Below, piece after piece: positions 42,089-50,546 of a stretch of DNA of 53,580 nt; within the stretch, counting starts at the first letter, position 1; every line of letters starts with the position of its first letter. A model generated the notes under the pieces. It worked only from the letters and a program-made list of their open reading frames with translations, had not been told where the DNA came from and made no database searches. The translations under genes were made by a program, and so were the position numbers. The stretch spans positions 1 to 53,580 of the forward strand of contig JAFGTP010000016.1 of the NCBI GenBank assembly GCA_016934035.1, given 5' to 3'. The stretch comes from Fidelibacterota bacterium (GTDB taxonomy: Bacteria; Fidelibacterota; UBA2242; JAFGTP01).

Positions 42089-44342
42089 ATTTAACAAAAA
42101 TTTCGTCGACCAATAGAGATGAGAGAGCCGGCTGCTTATAGACCCTGTTTTTGGCAAAAATTTTCAATGCTTTGATTTTTTGGGAATTCACTGTGACGGA
42201 AAAAGTTTTGATATGGTCAACTGGAGCAATCGTATCACTCATTATTTTCTGAATTTCGTGGAAATTCTCTCCATCGTCAGAAATGGAAACAGTAACAAAT
42301 TCGGGAAAAGATGCCCAGACCATAGAATACTCAGCAAAATTGATAGTCATATCGGATATTTCGGTTGGTGTAGCAAAATCCATGTGAACAGAGAAATCAC
42401 TGTTTTCAAAAATTTGCCAGTTATCATTATCAAATTTTTTTTCGCCATACAGTCCATCAATCAAAACATTATCTTCTGACTGGTTGTAAGTGGAATCGGT
42501 AAAGTTGAACACTTTCAGGGTTGCAGACATTCCGACATGAAGATTGATCGTTTTCTGAAATACTCCCCGGTATATTTTACCCTTTTGAAAGTGGGCTGCG
42601 GTGACCTGGGTTGTATTTTTCAGGAATACAGGTGATGTGTATAACTGAGAACTTGTTGTAGGAACGGTGCCATCGGTGGTGAAGCGAATCACCGGATCAG
42701 GCTGTTCGGAATTTAAAAGAAAGTAGTATCTATTCTCAATAGTATCTCTGGCGGTAGTTATGTCAATTTTGAAGGAGCCACTGGAATACTTGATTTCTTT
42801 ATTATCCAGATGGTTTAAATAGGAACCCAATCGGTTTTGAAAACTCTGCCAGTTTTTCATTTCACGGGGTGTCCAAAGGACTTCTGCCATGGCTGCCAAT
42901 CTTGGATTCAGCATATATTCCAGTTGGTCTGTATTTTTTATATATTCTGTCCAGATATTACCCTGACTGCCAATAATGTAATGATGGTATTCCGAGGGCA
43001 GATTTTCTGGTACAGGATCGTATCGATATACCTTATTCAGAGGCAAATATCCCTGAAATGCTAAAAATTCGTATTCAGGTTGTGCCTGGTATGTATTGAA
43101 ATAGGTATATTCAACTGGCGCCATGATGACATTGTGACCGGATTTTGCGGCAGTGATTCCTCCAGTGAACCCGCGCCAGGACATTACTGTGGCATTGGGT
43201 GCCAGACCACCTTCCAGAATTTCATCCCAGCCGATGATATGTCGGCCTTTGGAATTCAAATACTTTTCAATTCGGGTAATAAAATAACTCTGAAGTTCAT
43301 GCTCGTCTTTCAGGTTTTCTGTTCGGATTCTGTTCTGACAAAATTCACATTCCTGCCAGCGCTCTTTCAGACATTCATCACCGCCAATATGGATATAAAG
43401 GCCGGGGAAAAGGGCCATTACTTCATCCAGCACATTTTCAAGAAACTCAAAGGTGAATTCCCGGCCTGCACAAAAGACATCCGGCTTTCTTCGCCAACGT
43501 GTATTGACATCATAAGGGCCACCGGTACATCCTAAATCAGGATAAGCCGCCAGGGCGGCCCGGGAATGTCCCGGCATTTCAATTTCAGGAATAATAGTAA
43601 TGTGACGTTCTTTGGCATACCGGACAATATCTCTGATTTCCTGCTGTGTATAAAAACCACCGTAAGGGATGCCATCATACCTTTCAGGAAAATCCAATGA
43701 GTGGCCGATGAGTGTTTCTTTTCGAAAACCACCTGTTTGGGTAAGATTGGGATATTTTTTAATCTCAAGCCGCCATCCCTGCTCATCGGTTAAATGCCAA
43801 TGAAAATGGTTCATTTTTAATTCAGCCATTAAATCAATATACTTTTTTATAAAATCTGCATTGAAGAAATGTCGCGCCACATCCAGATGCATTCCCCGAT
43901 AAGGAAATCTCGGATAATCAGTTATTCGGACAGCCGGAATCAATGGACCGGATGAATCCGCCAGTTGCCGTAAGGTTTGGATACCATTAAAAATTCCATG
44001 GGCTGTTGCTGCCTGGAGGTGAATGTTGCTTTCGGTGACAATCAGCAAATATCCTTCTTCGGGCATATGTAAAGCCTTATTAATTTCCAGTGAGATGAAA
44101 TTGGATTGGACCGGCGTTGAACTTAAAGAAACTAAATTCGGATTAGTATCTGCAGCCAGAATTTTTTGTAAATAGTCTGCCTCCTGTTTGCAATCCGGGG
44201 TGTAGATAATTTGTGTGCTTTGATTGATAGAGAAATATCCCTCCAGTTGCACCATTTCAACGGGCCTCGGAATAATAGCAGGAGCCTCTCTGCCATGAAG
44301 AGTCAGAATTGACAGTGTAATGATGATAAAGCAATATCGCAT
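42087..44342 (-). CDS. Secreted beta-N-acetylhexosaminidase (GH20)
   Basis: The protein has 751 residues from the ATG at 44342, chosen for GGAG just upstream and a following signal peptide (MRYCFIIITLSILTL). The order is a GH20b-type N-terminal domain (about 20-140), then the catalytic barrel with GMHLDVARHFF, HWHLTDEQGWR and IHIGGDECLKERW, where Asp322-Glu323 are the catalytic pair. A chitobiase-type C-terminal domain (TDGTVPTTSSQLYTSP) and a final beta-sandwich resembling an F5/8 type C carbohydrate-binding module follow. It removes terminal GlcNAc or GalNAc, for example from chitin oligomers or peptidoglycan pieces. Confidence 0.93.
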   Translation of the reverse strand: MRYCFIIITLSILTLHGREAPAIIPRPVEMVQLEGYFSINQSTQIIYTPDCKQEADYLQKILAADTNPNLVSLSSTPVQSNFISLEINKALHMPEEGYLLIVTESNIHLQAATAHGIFNGIQTLRQLADSSGPLIPAVRITDYPRFPYRGMHLDVARHFFNADFIKKYIDLMAELKMNHFHWHLTDEQGWRLEIKKYPNLTQTGGFRKETLIGHSLDFPERYDGIPYGGFYTQQEIRDIVRYAKERHITIIPEIEMPGHSRAALAAYPDLGCTGGPYDVNTRWRRKPDVFCAGREFTFEFLENVLDEVMALFPGLYIHIGGDECLKERWQECEFCQNRIRTENLKDEHELQSYFITRIEKYLNSKGRHIIGWDEILEGGLAPNATVMSWRGFTGGITAAKSGHNVIMAPVEYTYFNTYQAQPEYEFLAFQGYLPLNKVYRYDPVPENLPSEYHHYIIGSQGNIWTEYIKNTDQLEYMLNPRLAAMAEVLWTPREMKNWQSFQNRLGSYLNHLDNKEIKYSSGSFKIDITTARDTIENRYYFLLNSEQPDPVIRFTTDGTVPTTSSQLYTSPVFLKNTTQVTAAHFQKGKIYRGVFQKTINLHVGMSATLKVFNFTDSTYNQSEDNVLIDGLYGEKKFDNDNWQIFENSDFSVHMDFATPTEISDMTINFAEYSMVWASFPEFVTVSISDDGENFHEIQKIMSDTIAPVDHIKTFSVTVNSQKIKALKIFAKNRVYKQPALSSLLVDEIFVK

Positions 44343-44676
44343 TTTTTCTCCATATCTTAATTGAAAAGTATTCATATAATCTAGAAATTAAATTTTTTTC
44401 TGAATAGAAAATATTGAATGGAATCAGTAAAAAAAATTGCTAACCCAAATGTCTGTTTTAATTAACTGATATGATAGGTATTATAATGATGGAGAATTTA
44501 AAATTTAAACAATTTAAAATTTTTATATTTTCAGAATTATATGAAAAAACAATGAGATAAACAGTTATTCGAAAAAAGAGGTACAAAACTTTAAAAAAAA
44601 TTAGTAAAATTGTAAAAAAAGAATTATTGTATCATGGTTAGTTAGTATAAAGTATTAATTAATAAGGAGGGGTTTC
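44343..44676. other. AT-rich divergent region between GH20 and the symporter
   Basis: This region of about 330 bases has no gene. TATAAT at 44482-44487 could be a -10 for the symporter, but no good -35 lies 16-18 bases before it. GGAGG at 44666-44670 belongs to the symporter start. Confidence 0.4.
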
Positions 44677-46206
44677 TTGGTGAATGATTTCAGTGTGATA
44701 GATTTTTCTGTTCTTCTGCTTTATCTTGCTGCTGTTGCCCTTGTTGGCAGCCTTTCCGGTGGTAAACAAAATACCTCTGAAGCCTATTTTGTAGGAGATA
44801 AAAATCTACCCTGGTGGGCTATTGCCTTTTCTATTGTTGCAACTGAAACCAGCACATTGACTTTTATTGGCATACCCGGATTGGCTTATGTGACAAATCT
44901 TAATTTCTTGCAAGTAACAGTTGGATATTTATTGGGGCGAATCATTGTCAGTGTTATATTTTTACCCGCTTATGCCAGTGGCAATTTGAAAACTGCTTAT
45001 TCCATGCTTGAATCCAGGTTTGGTGAAAAAACTAAAAACATTGCTTCGGTTGTTTTTTTGATCACCCAGGTTATCGGGGCAGGTGTTAGGTTATTTGCAA
45101 CGGCAATACCCATTGCGGTAATTTTAAAAACTTTTGCATTTTTCAATCATTACTCAGATGTTGATGTCTATGTTTTTTCAATCATTTTGGTGACAATAAT
45201 CACCCTGGTCTATACTTTTTTTGGCGGCATAAAAGGTGTGATATGGGTTGATGTCATTCAGTGGGGAATATATATCCTGGGCGCCCTAATCACTTTAGTC
45301 CTCATTTACAACACATTGCCGGATGGACTTACTGAAATTAGAAAGTACGCCGGCGGAACTAACAAATTTGATTTAATTAATTTGGGCTTTCATTCAGGAC
45401 TGAAGAATTTTTTTAAAGAACCATATACACTCTTAGGCAGTTTGATAGGTGGTATTTTCCTGTCTATGGCAACCCACGGAACAGACCAATTGATTGTGCA
45501 GAGATTGCTGACAGCCAAAAATTTAAAAGATAGTCGTAAAGCGATCATTGCCAGTGGTGTCATTGTCATAATCCAGTTTGCATTATTTATGTTTGTCGGG
45601 TTGTTACTCTTTGCCTTTTACAAAGGTATGGTACCGGGGGCTGATGGTGCATATTTTCTGAAACAGGATGAAATCTTCCCTTATTTTATTGTTCATAATT
45701 TACCGGTCGGATTAAAAGGATTGATTTTTGCCGGACTGTTTGCTGCAGCCATGTCCACCCTTGCAGGGGGCATCAGCTCACTTTCCAGTTCTACGATGTT
45801 GGATTTGTACAAACCTTATTTCGGTAAAAATAACAATGAGCGCAAAAACCTGTTAATATCCAGAGCAATCACGGTTTTTTGGGCTTTGTTCCTTTGTATC
45901 ACAGCTTTTCTTTTTATTGGATTGTTAAAGTCGGTTGTGGAAATGGCTTATGCAATCGCTTCAATTACTTATGGTGGTCTTCTGGGGACTTTTATTTTAG
46001 GTGCTTTATTTAAAAAAATTCAGCAAAAATCAGCCATCATCGGGTTTTTATCAGGAATTCTGTTTATGTTACCGGTTATTGCTGTGCCGATAGCCTTGGG
46101 AATGGGGCCGATTGTCCACTGGACCTGGTACATTTTAATTGGCAGCAGTGTGACGATCATTGTTGCTCATATTTCATACTATTGTGAAACCAGAGGAAGA
46201 TTATGA
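44677..46206 (+). CDS. Sodium:solute symporter (SSS family)
   Basis: This 509-residue inner-membrane protein has about 13 hydrophobic segments. GDKNLPWWAIAFSIVATETSTLTFIG is the typical first-repeat motif of SSS transporters, and GLFAAAMSTLAGGISSLSSSTM is the conserved helix 8 region with Ser/Thr sodium ligands. The start is TTG at 44677 or GTG at 44680, with GGAGG upstream. Its place between a GH20 enzyme and a lipoprotein peptidase-like gene suggests uptake of amino sugars or sialic-acid-like solutes. The substrate is inferred only from context. Confidence 0.88.
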   Translation: MVNDFSVIDFSVLLLYLAAVALVGSLSGGKQNTSEAYFVGDKNLPWWAIAFSIVATETSTLTFIGIPGLAYVTNLNFLQVTVGYLLGRIIVSVIFLPAYASGNLKTAYSMLESRFGEKTKNIASVVFLITQVIGAGVRLFATAIPIAVILKTFAFFNHYSDVDVYVFSIILVTIITLVYTFFGGIKGVIWVDVIQWGIYILGALITLVLIYNTLPDGLTEIRKYAGGTNKFDLINLGFHSGLKNFFKEPYTLLGSLIGGIFLSMATHGTDQLIVQRLLTAKNLKDSRKAIIASGVIVIIQFALFMFVGLLLFAFYKGMVPGADGAYFLKQDEIFPYFIVHNLPVGLKGLIFAGLFAAAMSTLAGGISSLSSSTMLDLYKPYFGKNNNERKNLLISRAITVFWALFLCITAFLFIGLLKSVVEMAYAIASITYGGLLGTFILGALFKKIQQKSAIIGFLSGILFMLPVIAVPIALGMGPIVHWTWYILIGSSVTIIVAHISYYCETRGRL

Positions 46207-47057
46207 GATTAATAATTCGCCCTGTAATTTTTTCCTGTTTATTAATTTTTATGCTTGGTTGCAAAGAGAACCATCTTTTTTCTAAAAAGGATAAAAGCTA
46301 TTTTATACTCAAAAAATCTGAGTTATCTCAAGAACCTTACCATACACAACATCACCGGATTTTTTCAAAATATGCAGAGGGCTGGAATCCTTATGTTTTA
46401 AAAGGAATTGATATAGTTCAGGCGACTGCAATGGATGGCGGAGGCTATTTCGTTGGTATTACGGCGAACCCTCCTGAATCACCCATCGGATATGATCTGA
46501 AATTATTAGGGCGGGAACTTATCAAAGCTCCTCGCACCACCAGTTATTGCAGCGGTTCTTCCTATGCGGCTTTTATAGAGGCTATGAATTTAATACTTGC
46601 CGATTTGAACCTTACAACCCTTGATTCGGTCCACCTGGAAGCGATGAGAATGCAGGAACCGGATGGTGGCCGCAGAGAGGACCATGTTAAATTCTGGGGT
46701 AAATGGAATGCTGATGGGTTTGGCAATCATTTTTCTCTGGTTCAGTACTCTGGCATGGGTAAAGTAGTCCTTCCCTCAGAGGCGAGACCAGGGGATTTTG
46801 CCAATATCTCCTGGAAATCAGGTCTGGGACACTCGGTGATTTTTCTGGCCTGGGTAATTGATGATCAAGGGAAATACTATTTACGCTACTGGTCCAGCCA
46901 GAAAAGCACCCATGGGCTGAGTGACCAATTGGTGCCGGTTGAAAATATAAAAAATATTAAAATAGTGCGGTTAACGAAGCCTGAGAACATTAAAAGTTTT
47001 GATGTTGAGAATAATCAGATTGAAATAAAAATTTCGGGTGATGAAATCATGTTTTAA
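46203..47057 (+). CDS. Lipoprotein with NlpC/P60-like Cys-His domain
   Basis: This 284-residue protein has a lipobox (FMLGC, lipidated Cys20). The mature part has TSYCSGSSYAAFIEAMN with Cys116 at the start of a helix, then GLGHSVIFLAWV with His210 at the start of a strand. Circularly read, this is the Cys-helix-His order of NlpC/P60 and CHAP amidases that cut peptidoglycan stems. The third residue is not obvious. The ATGA overlap with the symporter gene shows coupling. The domain call is by pattern and could be wrong. Confidence 0.55.
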   Translation: MRLIIRPVIFSCLLIFMLGCKENHLFSKKDKSYFILKKSELSQEPYHTQHHRIFSKYAEGWNPYVLKGIDIVQATAMDGGGYFVGITANPPESPIGYDLKLLGRELIKAPRTTSYCSGSSYAAFIEAMNLILADLNLTTLDSVHLEAMRMQEPDGGRREDHVKFWGKWNADGFGNHFSLVQYSGMGKVVLPSEARPGDFANISWKSGLGHSVIFLAWVIDDQGKYYLRYWSSQKSTHGLSDQLVPVENIKNIKIVRLTKPENIKSFDVENNQIEIKISGDEIMF

Positions 47058-47363
47058 TGATTTGAAACCAGTTAAGTTGTTTTTTTAATATTTAGGAAAA
47101 TTGATTATGGGAATTTGTGTTATGGCCAGTATTTTTTTTAGAAAATACGGAAACTTAACAAACAAATATCTTTTTTTTTAAATCAGGTTTTATTAATATT
47201 ATTCGGGAGAAATAATATTAAGGAGGGTTCATCAATTTGAAATTAAAATTTAAAAATCATACCTTAATAACGTTACTATCTAAAAACCACATCAAATAGT
47301 GTGTTGAATCATTAAAAAAATGCGTTGCTATTTAGTGTATAATATCAAATAATTGGAGTTATC
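47058..47363. other. Intergenic region upstream of the TonB-dependent receptor
   Basis: A seven-base inverted repeat, AAATCAT/ATGATTT (47044-47063), spans the upstream stop but is not directly followed by T. A consensus -10, TATAAT, lies at 47338-47343, only 21 bases before the receptor start and without a matching -35. A 20-codon frame with a strong Shine-Dalgarno site lies at 47237-47299 and is listed apart. Confidence 0.45.
47237..47299 (+). CDS. Possible 20-residue leader peptide
   Basis: AAGGAGGG at 47220-47227 lies nine bases before a TTG that opens 20 codons, giving MKLKFKNHTLITLLSKNHIK if the TTG is read as Met, then TAG. It is basic and partly hydrophobic, like the beginning of a signal peptide. 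It could be a translated leader for the receptor, the remnant of a lost gene start, or chance. Confidence 0.25.
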   Translation: MKLKFKNHTLITLLSKNHIK

Positions 47364-50300
47364 ATGAAAAGGAAATTACTGACTATTTCCATACTAATGC
47401 TTATGTTTGCGCTGCTTTTAAATGCAGCCACGACCGGTAAAATTTCCGGTACTGTTACCGATATGCAGACCGGTGATCCGTTGATGGGAGCGAATATTAT
47501 TGTTAACGAAGCCCAAATGGGGGCCGCAGCGGACATTAATGGTAATTTTATCATTGCCAACATACCTCCGGGATTATATACCGTGCAAATATCCATGATC
47601 GGATATGCAACTCAGGTTGTTCGGGAGGTGAGAGTTGAAATTGATTTGACAACCAAACTGAACGTCGATATGAAAGTCCAGTCAATTCAGGGAGAAGTCG
47701 TTGAAGTTGTTGCACAGAAAAAAGTGATTAAAAAAGACGTTGCCGGGTCACAAAAATCAGTTTCTGCTGAAGAAATCCAGAATTTACCCGTTAGTGATGT
47801 CGGTGATGTATTAGGAATGAAAGCCGGTATCAACTCAGCTTTGGAAATCAGAGGCAGTTCCAATACTGAAATATTATTTGCGGTTGATGGTATTTCCATG
47901 AGGGACTCCCGAACCAATGCCCCTGAAATGGTGCTGCCACTCAGCGCGATGCAGGAAGTATCGGTTCAAACCGGCGGTCTTTCAGCCCAATATGGAAACG
48001 TAAGGTCCGGTGTAGTCAATGTTGTATCCAAGGAAGGTGACAAAGATTCCTATTCGGGTACTTTTACTATTCGATACAGTCCTCCAGAAGCTAAACAATT
48101 TGGTGATAATCCCTATCATCCCGATTCTTTCTGGCTGAGGCCTTTCATGGATGAGGAAGTTTGTTGGACTGGTACAGAAAATGGAGCCTGGGACAGATAT
48201 GATCGAAGACAGTATGAAAGTTTTGAAGGCTGGAATGCCTTTTCCCAGAATCTGATGAGTGACGATGATCCCACAAATGATCTGACACCGGCAGCTGCAA
48301 AAAGATTGTTTGAATGGCAATATCGCCGCGATGGCGCCATTGAATCTCCAGACCAAACCGTCGATCTTGGGTTTGGAGGCCCGGTTCCTTTTGTCAGCGA
48401 AATGCTCGGTGATCTCAGATTTTATCTTTCCCATAGAAATACACAATCCATGTACCCGATTCAGTTGACTACCGAAGGCAAATTTGATAATTCTACCATG
48501 CTGAAACTGACCTCTGATCTGCCTTCAAATATGAAATTGGTGATCCAGGGAATTTATAATGAATCCAGAGGAACATCCGCTTCCGGCGCCGGTGCCAGTT
48601 CTTTCTTTTCAACCACAGGCGGTGTCGCTTCAGCTTTTGATCGAACTGGCTTTACACGTCCCTGGCGGCTTTTTACCAATACCTATTGGTGTCCGACAGA
48701 AACCTATAATAGCGTTGTTTCAGCCAAACTCAATAAAATTATTGATTCCGGTTCTTTTTTTACATTACTGGCCAAAAGAACATCCAAAAAATATCACACC
48801 ACTCACGGCGCCTATAGAGATACAACTTTAAACTATGATATTTTTCCCGGTGATGGTGAATATCTGGTTGATGAAGCGCCCTTTGGTTTCTGGCCGATAC
48901 CGGTCAGTTCCATCGAAGGCGGTATCACGATGGGAGGCGCTGTATCCACCTCTCGTGATTTTAGTGAATTCACAACCTGGGAAGTCAATTTTGACTATAC
49001 CAACCAATTGAACTTCAGACACCAGTTAAAAGCTGGTTTAATGTTCCATTATGATGGGTTCAAAATTAATTTTGGTAGTGAAAACCTCTTTCTGCCGGGT
49101 GGAAACTATTGGACAAAATTTGATCGTGATCCTTTCCGCTTTACCGGCTATGTGGAGGATAAAATCGAATATGAAGGTTTTATCACAACTCTTGGACTGG
49201 TCCCGGAAATTGTTGTTTTCAATGGCAAATGGTACGATGTTGGTCCCTATGATGCCGGTTTCTTCTCAGGCGATTACAGCGATGATGACGAAAAAGAGTA
49301 TTTGACCAAAGATGTTAAACCACAATTTTACCTGAGTCCCCGGTTAGCGATTTCTCATCCGATTACCGAAATGTCAAAACTGTTCTTTAACTACGGCCAT
49401 TACAGGGAAATGCCCGATGCTGAAAGCCAATACAGAATCCGAAGAGATTATATTAATAAGTTAAATTACATCGGTGATCCGACGTTGCCTCTGACCCGAA
49501 CTATTTCTTATGAAATTGGTTTTGATCAGGCAATTTTAAATACCTATCTCTTACATATTTCCGCTTATTATAAAAGCATTGACAACGAAACCGCCTGGAC
49601 GGATTTTTACAGTATCGATGGAAAAGTATCCTACAGTAAATTGACCTCAAATCACTATGAAGATATACGTGGGTTTGAAATTGAACTGGAAAAGAATTAT
49701 GGCGACTGGCTGACCGGAATGCTCAACTATGAATACCGTGTCGGTACCAGTGGTTATTTTGGAATCAGTGAATATTATGAAAACCCGTCCGATCAAAACT
49801 ATTACAACAGGCACAATCCTTATCGTCAATACTGGAACCCTGCCAGACATAATTTTAAGGCCTACCTTGATTTCCATACCCCCATGAATTTTGGTCCGCA
49901 AATCGCCAACCAGAATATTATTGGCGGCTGGCATTTCACGCTGATTGGTGACCTGGTAACCGGCCGTAAAATTACCTGGAACCCCAGAAATATTGATGGA
50001 TTACAGTACAATCTGCCCCAGGTTGATTATCACAATGTCGATCTGAAAGTAGCCAAAACTTTCCAGTTTGACAGATTCAGTGTCAAATTCTTTGCTGATG
50101 TCTACAATCTGCTGAATACAAAACGCTTCTCATATGAATCATTTTATGATATTCATGACTTTAATGATTATATGTATTCTCTGCATTTCAGAGACAAAGA
50201 TTATGAAAAGGCCGGTTATTCCGGAATTGAAGGGGATGACAAATACGGTACCTACAGAGACGAAGATGTAGAATTTCAACCCATGGAATATGCCCTGTCC

Positions 50301-50525
50301 GTTGAAAATGTCAATGATCCCAGTGAAAGAGCCATATATTACGATGCTTCCCTGAAAGATTACTATCAGTATTCAGACGGAACCTGGACAAAAGTAAGCC
50401 AAAGCAAAGTCGATAAAATATTAGAAGATAAAGCTTATATTGATATGCCAAACCAAACCTTTTTCACTTTCTTAAGTCCTAGAGATGTTTTTGTTGGTAT
50501 GACAATTTCTTTTGATCTTAAATAA
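47364..50525 (+). CDS. TonB-dependent outer-membrane receptor with carboxypeptidase-regulatory-like domain
   Basis: This 1053-residue protein has a signal peptide ending LLNAAT. Residues about 24-105 form the beta-sandwich domain, with GKISGTVTDMQTGDPLMGANI and PPGLYTVQISMIGY, known from SusC-like and related FCB receptors. The plug (about 115-235) has ILFAVDGISMRDSR and LSAQYGNVRSGVVNVVSKEG. The remainder is aromatic-rich alternating strands of a 22-strand barrel. It differs from classic SusC pairs because no SusD gene follows. The next genes encode a secreted FN3 protein, a lipoprotein and a PorV-like protein. The substrate is unknown. Confidence 0.9.
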   Translation: MKRKLLTISILMLMFALLLNAATTGKISGTVTDMQTGDPLMGANIIVNEAQMGAAADINGNFIIANIPPGLYTVQISMIGYATQVVREVRVEIDLTTKLNVDMKVQSIQGEVVEVVAQKKVIKKDVAGSQKSVSAEEIQNLPVSDVGDVLGMKAGINSALEIRGSSNTEILFAVDGISMRDSRTNAPEMVLPLSAMQEVSVQTGGLSAQYGNVRSGVVNVVSKEGDKDSYSGTFTIRYSPPEAKQFGDNPYHPDSFWLRPFMDEEVCWTGTENGAWDRYDRRQYESFEGWNAFSQNLMSDDDPTNDLTPAAAKRLFEWQYRRDGAIESPDQTVDLGFGGPVPFVSEMLGDLRFYLSHRNTQSMYPIQLTTEGKFDNSTMLKLTSDLPSNMKLVIQGIYNESRGTSASGAGASSFFSTTGGVASAFDRTGFTRPWRLFTNTYWCPTETYNSVVSAKLNKIIDSGSFFTLLAKRTSKKYHTTHGAYRDTTLNYDIFPGDGEYLVDEAPFGFWPIPVSSIEGGITMGGAVSTSRDFSEFTTWEVNFDYTNQLNFRHQLKAGLMFHYDGFKINFGSENLFLPGGNYWTKFDRDPFRFTGYVEDKIEYEGFITTLGLVPEIVVFNGKWYDVGPYDAGFFSGDYSDDDEKEYLTKDVKPQFYLSPRLAISHPITEMSKLFFNYGHYREMPDAESQYRIRRDYINKLNYIGDPTLPLTRTISYEIGFDQAILNTYLLHISAYYKSIDNETAWTDFYSIDGKVSYSKLTSNHYEDIRGFEIELEKNYGDWLTGMLNYEYRVGTSGYFGISEYYENPSDQNYYNRHNPYRQYWNPARHNFKAYLDFHTPMNFGPQIANQNIIGGWHFTLIGDLVTGRKITWNPRNIDGLQYNLPQVDYHNVDLKVAKTFQFDRFSVKFFADVYNLLNTKRFSYESFYDIHDFNDYMYSLHFRDKDYEKAGYSGIEGDDKYGTYRDEDVEFQPMEYALSVENVNDPSERAIYYDASLKDYYQYSDGTWTKVSQSKVDKILEDKAYIDMPNQTFFTFLSPRDVFVGMTISFDLK

Positions 50526-50546
50526 TTAAAAAGGAAAGAAATAGTT

